Source: CAYHCE01 sp964355015 (GTDB taxonomy: Bacteria > Cyanobacteriota > Cyanobacteriia > PCC-6307 > Cyanobiaceae). Taken from it: a stretch of 64,000 nt of DNA. The translations under genes were made by a program, and so were the position numbers. Below the pieces are notes generated by a model. It had not been told where the DNA came from and made no database searches. It saw only the letters and a list, made by a program, of their open reading frames with translations. Shown here one piece after another: positions 1 through 6,917 of this stretch (the stretch's first letter is position 1; each line of letters begins with the position of its first letter). Location of the stretch: the NCBI GenBank assembly GCA_964355015.1, contig CAYHCE010000005.1:1-64000 (forward strand), written 5' to 3'.

Positions 1-54
1 GAGGACGTCGAACCATCCACGCGTGGCCGGTGCGCGCCCTAGGGCGATCGTCAT
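1..54 (-). CDS. psbD: photosystem II D2 protein, 5' end only
   Basis: The reverse strand from 54 encodes MTIALGRAPATRGWFDVL, which matches the very conserved N-terminus of the photosystem II reaction-centre protein D2. D2 binds the P680 chlorophylls, pheophytin and QA in the thylakoid membrane. Only 18 codons lie in the window; the rest continues beyond position 1. It starts with ATG at 54-52 and is divergent from ycf4, a neighbourhood I recall from other picocyanobacteria. The identification rests on these 18 residues alone, but the match is specific. Confidence 0.85.
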   Translation of the reverse strand, partial: MTIALGRAPATRGWFDVL

Positions 55-259
55 GGGTAGAAGCGGAGCGGAAATCCCGCTGGGCTGTGGGATACCGGGC
101 GATGGTAACAACGTTCGCGGGCGGCGCGAGAACGCCTGCAACGGGCTGACATCGCCGCTCTCGCCTGGGGTTTAGGTATTTCTCTCCATTCCCGGGCCGC
201 TGCCGGGCCCGGCCTCCCGCCGCAACCGACTCGTCGACCCTTGCCGGGCGGCGGTCAAG
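55..259. promoter_or_regulatory. divergent psbD / ycf4 intergenic region
   Basis: This 205 nt spacer separates two divergent photosystem genes and must hold the psbD promoter on the minus strand and probably one for ycf4 on the plus strand. I see no convincing -35/-10 pair, riboswitch or terminator in it. The role is inferred from position only. Confidence 0.4.
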
Positions 260-877
260 ATGGGAGTCCCTGGCCGTTTCTCCTCCCCCATGGTCCCGGT
301 TTCCCCCACGGCCGATCCGGCGCCCCGCCCGCCGGCCAACGATCCCTCCTCGGTGCTGGAACAGCCGGTCCAGGGTTCCCGTCGCCTCTCGAACCTGCTG
401 GTGGCCTCCGTGGTGACGGCCGGCGGCCTCGGTTTCCTGCTAACCAGCCTGTCCAGCCGCCTCGGCATCGATCTGCTCCCCCTGGGCCATCCCGCCGAAC
501 TCGCCTGGGTTCCCCAGGGGCTGGTGATGGGGGCCTACGGGGTGGCGGCGGTCCTGCTGTCCGCCTATCTCTGGTGGGTGATCGCCATCGATGTGGGGGC
601 CGGCAGCAACCGCTTCGATCGGGCCAGCCTGACGGCCACCATCAGCCGCCGCGGCTTTCGCCAGCTGATCCGCTTCGAACTGCCGCTGCGCGACATCCTC
701 GCCGTGAAGGTGGATGTGCGTGACGGGCTGAATCCGCGTCGCCGTCTGGCTCTGCGCCTGCAGGGCCGTCGCGATCTGCCCCTCACCCGGGTGGGAGAAC
801 CGCTGCCGCTGGCGGACCTGGAGCGCAGCGGTGCCGAACTGGCCCGCTTCCTCAAGGTGCCCCTGGAGGGGGTCTGA
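260..877 (+). CDS. ycf4: photosystem I assembly protein Ycf4
   Basis: Ycf4 is a thylakoid membrane protein that helps assemble photosystem I. The 205-residue product has a proline-rich N-terminus, two hydrophobic segments around residues 47-66 and 87-110, and then a soluble C-terminal part with the family pattern of a basic FRQLIRFELPLRDI stretch followed by RRRLALRLQGRRDLPLTR. Length fits the family (about 180-190) if translation starts at the internal ATG at 290; the ATG at 260 adds ten residues. It diverges from psbD and lies 3 nt upstream of the next gene, so the two are probably cotranscribed. Confidence 0.9.
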   Translation: MGVPGRFSSPMVPVSPTADPAPRPPANDPSSVLEQPVQGSRRLSNLLVASVVTAGGLGFLLTSLSSRLGIDLLPLGHPAELAWVPQGLVMGAYGVAAVLLSAYLWWVIAIDVGAGSNRFDRASLTATISRRGFRQLIRFELPLRDILAVKVDVRDGLNPRRRLALRLQGRRDLPLTRVGEPLPLADLERSGAELARFLKVPLEGV

Positions 878-880
878 ACG

Positions 881-1606
881 GTGAGGGCCCTCCCACTGCC
901 ACGCGCCCTGCCCCGCGCCCTGATCCTGGGGCTGCTGCTGCTGGTTCCGTTCAGCCTTGTCGCCTGTGCCGCCGACAGCGGCAACCGGGCGCCGGGCTGC
1001 GCCTCCGCCGTCACCCCCTGTCTGAGTGGCCAGGCGCTGGTATCGCTGCAGACCAGCCGCGGCGATGTCCAGGTCAGGCTCTACGGGGAGGCAGCCCCGC
1101 TCACCGCCGGCAACTTCGTCGATCTGGTGCGCCGTGGCGCCTACAACAACACCGTCTTCCACCGGGTCGTCCGCGACCCCACTCCCTTCGTCGTCCAGGG
1201 GGGTGATCCCCAGAGCGCCGATCCGAATGTGCCGCCCGATCAGTACGGCACGGGCAGCTTCATGGATACGGCCACCGGTCAGCCCCGGCTGATCCCGCTC
1301 GAACTGGCCCTCAACGGCGACAGAGAACCCAGCTACGGACGGGAACTTTCCGATCCAGCCCAGAGCGGCCGTCTCAGGCTGAAGCATGAGCGTGGCGCCC
1401 TGGCCATGGCCCGTTCGGCCGATCCCGATTCCGCCAGCGCGCAGTTCTACATCGCTCTGAAGCCCCTGCCCGAGCTCGATGGCCGCTATGCGGTGTTCGG
1501 CCGGGTGGTGAAGGGTCTGGAGGTGGTGGACAGGATCCAGCAGGGGGACAGGCTGATCCGGGCCAGCCTGCTGGAGGGAGGCACCCTGGTGAAGGGCAGG
1601 CCCTGA
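881..1606 (+). CDS. cyclophilin-type peptidyl-prolyl isomerase, lipoprotein
   Basis: Predicted peptidyl-prolyl cis-trans isomerase that assists protein folding outside the cytoplasm. It starts with GTG. A basic N-terminus, a leucine-rich hydrophobic stretch and a lipobox-like LVAC (residues 26-29) indicate a lipid-anchored secreted protein. The cyclophilin domain covers about residues 50-238, with GNFVDLVRRGAYNNTVFHRV, the VQGGDP motif, GALAMARSADPDSASAQFYI and GRYAVFGRVV, all diagnostic of the family. It follows ycf4 closely, and its 3' end faces ilvH. A role in folding lumenal or periplasmic proteins is inference. Confidence 0.9.
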   Translation: MRALPLPRALPRALILGLLLLVPFSLVACAADSGNRAPGCASAVTPCLSGQALVSLQTSRGDVQVRLYGEAAPLTAGNFVDLVRRGAYNNTVFHRVVRDPTPFVVQGGDPQSADPNVPPDQYGTGSFMDTATGQPRLIPLELALNGDREPSYGRELSDPAQSGRLRLKHERGALAMARSADPDSASAQFYIALKPLPELDGRYAVFGRVVKGLEVVDRIQQGDRLIRASLLEGGTLVKGRP

Positions 1607-1607
1607 A

Positions 1608-2138
1608 TCAGGCGGGCACGCGCTTCTCGGACGCCGTGACCTTGAGGAAGGCGGTGTTGACGCCGGAGGCCCGTTCCAGGGCCACCTTGCCGGTGCGGGC
1701 GATCTCGAGGATGCCGTAGCTCTCCAGGATCTGCTCGAGGGCCACCAGCTTGCCGGGATCCCCCACGACCTCCAGGATCAGGACGTTGTCGGCCACGTCC
1801 ACCACCTTGGCGCGGAACACCTCCACGAGGTCGAGGATCGCGGCACGGTTCTCCGGCGGGGCCGACACCTTCAGCAGCATCAGCTCCCTCTCCACAGCGG
1901 GAATCCGGGTGAGATCGATCACCTTGAGCACGTTGACCAGCTTGTGCAGCTGCTTGGTCATCTGCTCGAGGGTGTGATCATCTCCCTCGACCACCATGGT
2001 CAGACGGGACCTGCCGGCGGATTCGCCGGGTCCGACAGCCAGGCTCTCGATGTTGAAGCCGCGGCGGGCGAACAGGCCGGAGATGCGGCTCAGGGCACCG
2101 GATTCGTCCTCCACCAGCACCGAAAGGGTGTGTTTCAT
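1608..2138 (-). CDS. ilvH: acetolactate synthase small (regulatory) subunit
   Basis: Regulatory subunit of acetohydroxyacid synthase, the first common enzyme of valine, leucine and isoleucine synthesis. The 176-residue product begins MKHTLSVLVEDESGALSRI, an ACT domain (residues 1-75) that binds the feedback inhibitor valine in this family, followed by the conserved C-terminal domain. ATG at 2138 is chosen because the family starts exactly there; the open frame extends 12 codons upstream. The end lies 1 nt from the convergent cyclophilin gene. ilvD, later in the same pathway, is at 46.3 kb. Confidence 0.93.
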   Translation of the reverse strand: MKHTLSVLVEDESGALSRISGLFARRGFNIESLAVGPGESAGRSRLTMVVEGDDHTLEQMTKQLHKLVNVLKVIDLTRIPAVERELMLLKVSAPPENRAAILDLVEVFRAKVVDVADNVLILEVVGDPGKLVALEQILESYGILEIARTGKVALERASGVNTAFLKVTASEKRVPA

Positions 2139-2175
2139 GGCGGGGGCGGCTCGCAGGGGCGCTTCTGGCCCCAAA

Positions 2176-3123
2176 CTACGCGGCAGCGGTCGGCAGCCGC
2201 TCCAGCCAGTGCAGCAGCAGGGCGCCGAACCGTTCCGGATCCTCGTCGTGCGGGCAGTGCCCGAGGTGGGGCAGGCGTTCGAGCTTCAGGTCGGGCTTGT
2301 GGTGCTGCAACGTGCCCGCCACCTCGATCGGGACGAGCCGGTCGGCCTCGCCCCACACCACCAGCAGGGGCTGGGCCATGCGCCGCAGCAGGGTCGCGGC
2401 GGTGGCACCGCGGGGTCGCAGCGCCATGCCGATGCTCATGCCCCGCAGCGCCCAGGCGGCGCTGGGACGGCGCGCCGGGCGGGCGAACAGGCGGCGGAGT
2501 TCGGGGTCGCCGATCACCGGCTGGTTGTAGGCCGACTGGAATCCCAGATCCAGCAGTGGCGTGTGGGCGATCAGCGGCACCAGCAGCTCGAGCGGCAGAA
2601 GACGGCAGAGCAGCACCACCAGCAGCCGCTGCAGCCGCCGCAGCCAGGGAGGGCGCCGCCGCGGCACGGCCATCAGCAGGGTGGGATCGGGCAACGGCAC
2701 GGCCACCACGGCCCGCACCCAGGTCGGGAAGAACACGGCGGTCGTGAGGGCCACCAGCCCACCGAGGGAATGGCCCACCAGCACGGCCGGACGCTGGACG
2801 ACCTGCTCGAGGAAGGCCCGTGTCTGCCGGGCCCAGAGGCGGTTGTCGAGGCGGATGGCGGGCTGATCGGAGGCGCCGAAGCCGATCAGGTCGAGGCCGT
2901 AGACGCACCAGCCGGCGGCCGCCAGGGGCGCCACGTTGCGGCGCCAGTGGCCGCTGCCGGCGGCGAACCCATGCAGCAGCAGCAGGGGTGGATGGGCGGG
3001 ATCCCCCAGCACCCGCCAGTGGCAGGCCACACCATGCCACTGCCAGACGGCGTGCTCGCCCCAGTCGATTCCCGTCGTTGCGACAGGGTGGGAGGGGGCT
3101 GTCACCACCGGAGCCGGGGCCAC
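2176..3123 (-). CDS. alpha/beta-fold hydrolase
   Basis: Alpha/beta hydrolase of 315 residues with unknown substrate. Visible landmarks are the oxyanion-hole motif LLLLHGFAAGSGHW near residue 50, the nucleophile elbow GHSLGG near residue 118, an aspartate-bearing VVWGEADRLVP strand and the late HLGHCPHDEDP histidine segment, giving a complete Ser-Asp-His triad. It belongs to the plant/cyanobacterial-type family that contains haloalkane dehalogenase-like and pheophytinase-like enzymes. Its 5' end overlaps, on the opposite strand, the open frame of trm1. The native reaction cannot be told from sequence. Confidence 0.85.
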   Translation of the reverse strand: MAPAPVVTAPSHPVATTGIDWGEHAVWQWHGVACHWRVLGDPAHPPLLLLHGFAAGSGHWRRNVAPLAAAGWCVYGLDLIGFGASDQPAIRLDNRLWARQTRAFLEQVVQRPAVLVGHSLGGLVALTTAVFFPTWVRAVVAVPLPDPTLLMAVPRRRPPWLRRLQRLLVVLLCRLLPLELLVPLIAHTPLLDLGFQSAYNQPVIGDPELRRLFARPARRPSAAWALRGMSIGMALRPRGATAATLLRRMAQPLLVVWGEADRLVPIEVAGTLQHHKPDLKLERLPHLGHCPHDEDPERFGALLLHWLERLPTAAA

Positions 3124-4255
3124 GCAGGAAGATCCTCACTATTGCGAAGGTTCGGCGCGGCTGCGGCCCGGTGCAGGCTTCTTCCGGCCCGATTCCCGCC
3201 CGGCCCGGGATCTCGGTGTGCTGCTGGCTCGCTGTCTGGCCGACGAGGGTCCGCTCCACGTGCTGGATCTGATGGCGGGCTGCGGCATCCGCGGCCTGCG
3301 CTATGGGCTCGAAGCCGGCGCCACGGCCCTCTGGGCCAACGACGCCGATCCCGATCGTCTGCCGTTGCTGGAGGCCAATCTGGCGCCCCTCAGGCCAGCG
3401 CTGCCCCTGCGGCTCAGCGCCCTCACGGCCCAGAAGCTCCTGGCCGGCTGCCTGCTGCGCGAGGAGCGCTTCGAGCTGCTGGATCTCGATGGCTTCGGCT
3501 GCCCCACGCCCCTGCTGCCCCTGGCGCTGGAGGCGGTGCGCTTCGGCGGCGTGCTCTACCTGGCCGGCAGCGATGGCCGCTCCCCCACCGGGCACGACCG
3601 ACCGGCCGCCGTCCGCCTGCTCGGGGCAGCGGCGCGGGCCCATCCGGCCAGCTGGGAGCTGGCCCTGCGGCTGCAGCTGGGGGTGATCGCCCGCAGCGCC
3701 TGGGCGTTGGGGCGCGGCCTGCGGCCCCTGTTCAGCTTCAGCGATGGCCGCACCTTCCGCACGGCGGTGCGGCTGCTGCGGCGGCCCCAGCAGGGCGAGG
3801 AGGCCCGGCTCGGCCTGCTCGCCCACTGCCATGGCTGCGGCGATCAGCAGATCCAGAGCCTGCTGGAGCTGCGGCGCTGGGCGGCCTGCGCCTGCGGGCC
3901 GTCCCGGCCCCTGGCGGTGAGCGGTCCGCTCTGGATCGGACCCCTGCAGCACCCTCCGACGCTCACGGCGATGGTCGCTCTGGGCGCCGAACCGGGCCTG
4001 GCCAGGGCCGGGGCCAGGTTGCTGACGGCCCTGGCGGCGGATGAGGGGGTGCCGGCGCGGGTCTGGCCGCTGGCGGAGATCGGCCGGCGCCTGGGGGCAG
4101 GCCCGCCGCGGCTGCCGGCCCTGCTGGCGGCCCTCCACGCCGACGGCTGGCTCGCTGCCTCCAGCGGTGTGATGCCCGGCCAGCTGCGCACCGATGCCCC
4201 CTGGCCGGTGGTGCTGGCGCTGGCCGGAACGCGGAGCGGGGCGCTAGATAGGTAG
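2936..4255 (+). CDS. trm1: tRNA (guanine26-N2)-dimethyltransferase Trm1
   Basis: S-adenosylmethionine-dependent methyltransferase that modifies guanine 26 (and 27 in bacterial homologues) of tRNA. The Trm1 signature FFRPDSRPARD is followed by VLDLMAGCGIRGLRYGLEAG (SAM-binding motif I), LLDLDGFGCPTP (catalytic motif IV region) and a CHGCGD zinc-binding motif with a later cysteine pair. Homology begins near base 3131. The only ATG/GTG/TTG before that point is the ATG at 2936, which would overlap the antisense hydrolase gene by 188 nt and add some 65 residues without family likeness. The true start is therefore uncertain. petM follows 17 nt after its stop. Confidence 0.82.
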   Translation: MRRQWPLPAANPCSSSRGGWAGSPSTRQWQATPCHCQTACSPQSIPVVATGWEGAVTTGAGATQEDPHYCEGSARLRPGAGFFRPDSRPARDLGVLLARCLADEGPLHVLDLMAGCGIRGLRYGLEAGATALWANDADPDRLPLLEANLAPLRPALPLRLSALTAQKLLAGCLLREERFELLDLDGFGCPTPLLPLALEAVRFGGVLYLAGSDGRSPTGHDRPAAVRLLGAAARAHPASWELALRLQLGVIARSAWALGRGLRPLFSFSDGRTFRTAVRLLRRPQQGEEARLGLLAHCHGCGDQQIQSLLELRRWAACACGPSRPLAVSGPLWIGPLQHPPTLTAMVALGAEPGLARAGARLLTALAADEGVPARVWPLAEIGRRLGAGPPRLPALLAALHADGWLAASSGVMPGQLRTDAPWPVVLALAGTRSGALDR

Positions 4256-4272
4256 CCGTTCTCGCCAGCGCC

Positions 4273-4371
4273 ATGGCCTCGGAAATCTTCTTCACCGCAG
4301 CGATCTTCTGGGTGCTGATCCCCGTCGGTCTGGTGGGGGGCGCCCTGCTGCTCAAACTCCAGAAAGACTGA
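4273..4371 (+). CDS. petM: cytochrome b6-f complex subunit VII (PetM)
   Basis: A 32-residue peptide, MASEIFFTAAIFWVLIPVGL then VGGALLLKLQKD, with one transmembrane helix. Size, hydrophobic profile and the LQKD end match PetM, a small subunit of the thylakoid cytochrome b6-f complex that carries electrons between the photosystems. It lies between trm1 and ycf39 on the same strand. Confidence 0.9.
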   Translation: MASEIFFTAAIFWVLIPVGLVGGALLLKLQKD

Positions 4372-4454
4372 GTGCGAAGCCGGCCCGTAGATCCGGCCGG
4401 CGCGCCCGGGCTGGCCGCAGCTTTAGGCTCGGCCCCTCCTGATTTCCGTGCTTC

Positions 4455-5417
4455 ATGCAGGTTCTGGTCGTCGGCGGAACCGGCACCCTCGGTCGCCAGA
4501 TCGCCCGCCGAGCCCTCGATCAGGGCCACCAGGTGCGCTGCATGGTGCGCTCGCCGCGCAGGGCGGCCTTCCTGCAGGAATGGGGTTGTGAGCTGACGCG
4601 GGGCGATCTGCTCGAACCGGAGAGCCTGGCCTACGCCCTGGAGGGCCAGGAGGCCGTGATCGATGCGGCCACCGCACGCCCCACCGACAGCGAGGGCATC
4701 TACGCCATCGACTGGGAGGGCAAGCTCAACCTGCTGCGGGCCTGCGAACAGGCGGATGTCCGCCGCTTCGTGTTCGTCTCGCTGCTCGACGCCGAGCGGC
4801 ACCGGGAGGTGCCGCTGATGGACATCAAGTACTGCACCGAGCAGCTGCTGATCGGCTCCGACTTCGACTACACGATCCTGCGCTGTGTCGCCTTCATGCA
4901 GGGGGTGATCGGCCAGTTCGCGATCCCCGTGCTGGAGAGCCAGACGGTCTGGGTGAGCGGCACGCCCACTCCGATCGCCTATATGAACAGCCAGGACGTG
5001 GCCCGCTTCGCCGTGGCCGCTCTGGTGCGTCCCGAAACCATCCGACGCGCCTTCCCCGTGGTGGGCCCGCAGGCCTGGAACACCGGTGAGGTCACCCAGC
5101 TCTGCGAGAAGTACAGCGGCAAGCAGGCCCGGGTCTTCCGGGTGCGACCCTTTCTGATCCGGCTGATGCAGGGCGTGGCCTCTTTCTTCGAGGCCGGCGT
5201 GAACGTGGCCGAACGCCTGGCCTTCGCCGATGTGACCGGCGGTGGGCGCGGTCTGGAGGCCCCGATGGAGCAGAGCTACGCCGCCTTCGGCCTCGATCCT
5301 GCCGAAACCACGCGGCTGGAGGACTATCTGCGGGAGTACTACGACACGATCCTGCGGCGCCTGCGGGAACTGGAGGCCGATCTCGACAAGGAAAGCAAGA
5401 AGAAGCTGCCGTTCTGA
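4455..5417 (+). CDS. ycf39: Ycf39/HCF244-type NAD(P)-binding protein, PSII assembly
   Basis: Atypical short-chain dehydrogenase of 320 residues. The N-terminal VLVVGGTGTLGRQIARRAL is a Rossmann dinucleotide-binding motif (residues 3-21), followed by the NmrA-like core and a C-terminal ERLAFADVTGGGRGLEAPME segment typical of Ycf39. In Synechocystis, Ycf39 binds Hlips and helps deliver chlorophyll to newly made D1; the plant homologue HCF244 aids psbA translation. The C-terminus is a charged helix ending KESKKKLPF. Neighbours petM and psbD fit a photosynthetic role. Confidence 0.92.
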   Translation: MQVLVVGGTGTLGRQIARRALDQGHQVRCMVRSPRRAAFLQEWGCELTRGDLLEPESLAYALEGQEAVIDAATARPTDSEGIYAIDWEGKLNLLRACEQADVRRFVFVSLLDAERHREVPLMDIKYCTEQLLIGSDFDYTILRCVAFMQGVIGQFAIPVLESQTVWVSGTPTPIAYMNSQDVARFAVAALVRPETIRRAFPVVGPQAWNTGEVTQLCEKYSGKQARVFRVRPFLIRLMQGVASFFEAGVNVAERLAFADVTGGGRGLEAPMEQSYAAFGLDPAETTRLEDYLREYYDTILRRLRELEADLDKESKKKLPF

Positions 5418-5449
5418 GCACCCCCTTCCGGAGCCCTTGAGTGCGCCTG

Positions 5450-5455
5450 TACTAT
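5450..5455 (+). promoter_or_regulatory. candidate -10 element upstream of the 71-residue gene
   Basis: TACTAT, preceded directly by TG, lies 23 nt before the ATG at 5478, a plausible sigma-70-type -10 position for a short leader. I found no clear -35 partner, so this is only a candidate. Confidence 0.3.
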
Positions 5456-5477
5456 CGATCGCTGCCCGCGCCGTCCC

Positions 5478-5693
5478 ATGTCCATCGCCCAGATCAAGAA
5501 TCTGCAGCGCCGCCTGGCCAACCTGGAGCAGGAGGCCGTCGACGAGCTGAACCGCGCCTGCGGCCATGAACTCTGGCTCAGCCTCGGTTTCGATGCCCTC
5601 GACAGCCTGGAGGATCCCGATCGCCGCGCCCGTGCCAACTACTACTACGGCCAGCTGCAAACGGTGCGCGAGCTGCAGCAGGCGATCGGCTGA
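5478..5693 (+). CDS. small conserved-looking helical protein, unknown function
   Basis: A 71-residue acidic, helical protein starting MSIAQIKNLQRRLANLEQEA, rich in Leu, Glu and Arg and without membrane segment or signal peptide. The pattern NRACGHELWLSLGFDALDSL looks like a conserved core. I do not recognise a named family. It has a candidate promoter just upstream and converges on the pseudouridine synthase gene. Coding status is supported by the clean ATG, its position after ycf39 and the lack of a better frame. Confidence 0.65.
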   Translation: MSIAQIKNLQRRLANLEQEAVDELNRACGHELWLSLGFDALDSLEDPDRRARANYYYGQLQTVRELQQAIG

Positions 5694-5729
5694 GCCGATC
5701 CGGGCCCGCTTGCCCCTTGCCAGGCCCCC

Positions 5730-6353
5730 CTATCCGCCCGAGCCGGCCCGCCCCGATTTCCCGCCACCGGCCCGCCCCCCCCGCCCCCGCCGATCGTGCC
5801 GCAGCTGCTCCAGCCGCTGGAGCTCCCGGTCGGTCGGCGTGCGCCATTCCCCGGCGGCCAGCCCGCTGAGGTCGAGCGGCGGTTCCCCATCCATCAGATC
5901 GATCGCCACCCGGATCAGGCGCAGGGTGGGCAGGCCGACAGCGGCAGTCATGCGGCGCACCTGGCGGTTGCGCCCTTCCCGCAGTTCCAGCTCCAGCCAG
6001 CTGGTGGGAACCGCGAGGCGATGGCGGATCGGCGGCACCCGATCCGGCAGCCCTGGATCGGGCAGGAACCGGGCCCGGGCCGGCAGGGTCCGTCTTCCCT
6101 GCACGGACACGCCCTGGCGCAGGGCCCCCAGGGCCTCCTCGCCGGCGACCCCTTCCACCTGGACCCAGTAGCGGCGCCAGTGGCCCCAGCGGGGATCGCA
6201 GAGCCGCTGCTGCAGCCGGCCGTCGCTGGTCAGCAGCAGCAGCCCCTCACTGTCCGCATCCAGCCGGCCCGCCGCATAGACCTCCGGCACGTCGATGAAG
6301 GAGGCCAGGCTCAGCCAGGCGCTGCCGGGCTCGGCGCTGAACTGGCTGAGCAC
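5730..6353 (-). CDS. rluE: RluE/RsuA-family rRNA pseudouridine synthase
   Basis: Pseudouridine synthase resembling E. coli RluE, which modifies 23S rRNA. Clear motifs are AAGRLDADSEGLLLLT (catalytic Asp inside GRLD), the YWVQVEG strand and REGRNRQVRRMTAAVGLPTLRLIR near the C-terminus. The first standard start is GTG at 6353, but the preceding in-frame codons encode LLFHKPYG, which aligns with the conserved start of RluE (LILFNKPYDVL). The protein therefore probably starts near 6386, where CTG aligns with the family start; the TGA at 6407-6405 limits it upstream. The C-terminal Arg/Gly-rich tail follows the GEWRTP end of the family. Confidence 0.85.
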   Translation of the reverse strand: MLSQFSAEPGSAWLSLASFIDVPEVYAAGRLDADSEGLLLLTSDGRLQQRLCDPRWGHWRRYWVQVEGVAGEEALGALRQGVSVQGRRTLPARARFLPDPGLPDRVPPIRHRLAVPTSWLELELREGRNRQVRRMTAAVGLPTLRLIRVAIDLMDGEPPLDLSGLAAGEWRTPTDRELQRLEQLRHDRRGRGGRAGGGKSGRAGSGG

Positions 6354-6404
6354 CCCGTAGGGCTTGTGGAAGAGCAGGCTGGTCAGGTGGGGCCAGGCCG
6401 GGGT

Positions 6405-6503
6405 TCAGCTGCCGCCGCCGTTGCGGCGGCTCTTCCACAGATTCACCGCACCGATCGAGATCAGCAGCAGTCCCAGATCCAGGGACAGGGGCGGAACGAT
6501 CAA
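6405..6503 (-). CDS. candidate 32-residue membrane peptide
   Basis: A short frame with a TTG start encodes MIVPPLSLDLGLLLISIGAV then NLWKSRRNGGGS: one likely transmembrane helix followed by a basic tail, the shape of small cyanobacterial membrane subunits. It is in the same frame as the pseudouridine synthase gene and ends at the TGA just before it. I cannot assign it to a known Psb, Psa, Pet or Ndh subunit. The TTG start and small size make it tentative. Confidence 0.35.
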   Translation of the reverse strand: MIVPPLSLDLGLLLISIGAVNLWKSRRNGGGS

Positions 6504-6637
6504 GGTGGCAGTCTCGGTGGAGTGCCGACCCTACCGCCGCTGCTCAGGGGACGATGGCCCGGTGCGGATCCGCTGGCCGGTCCGCGCAGGGTGCCAATTT
6601 AAGCTGAACTCACCTTTGCCTCGAGCCACGGCCGCGC

Positions 6638-6907
6638 ATGATCGAAACTTCGGGAGTGATCGAGAAGGAACAGGGCAACGGCTTCTACCTAGTCACCCTC
6701 GATCAGCCCGCTGGGCACCAGTGCCTCTGCCGTGCAGCCGGCAAGCTCACCAAGTTCCGCATCAAGCTGCTGGCCGGCGACAAGGTGCTGGTCGAGATCA
6801 GTCCCTACGACCTCACCCGCGGCAGGATCACCTACCGGGAGCGCAACGCCGGTGCCACCGGCCCCCGTCCCGGCGGCAACCGTCCGGGCGGGCCGCGGCG
6901 CCGCTGA
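6638..6907 (+). CDS. infA: translation initiation factor IF-1 with basic C-terminal tail
   Basis: IF-1 binds the A site of the 30S subunit during initiation. Residues 1-70 form the S1/OB-fold domain, starting MIETSGVIEKEQGNGFYLVT and including the GDKVLVEISPYDLTRGRITYR end of the family. IF-1 is normally about 72 residues; here a further 18 or so Gly/Pro/Arg-rich residues (ending GGPRRR) follow. It lies alone, not in a ribosomal operon, and converges on the NTRC gene with a 10 nt gap. Confidence 0.93.
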   Translation: MIETSGVIEKEQGNGFYLVTLDQPAGHQCLCRAAGKLTKFRIKLLAGDKVLVEISPYDLTRGRITYRERNAGATGPRPGGNRPGGPRRR

Positions 6908-6917
6908 GCGCGGCTGA

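Noticed and set aside
1996..4044. 682-codon plus-strand frame and the 667-codon minus-strand frame over the same region
   Set aside because: Both cross ilvH, the hydrolase and trm1 and give low-complexity translations; the named genes account for the DNA.
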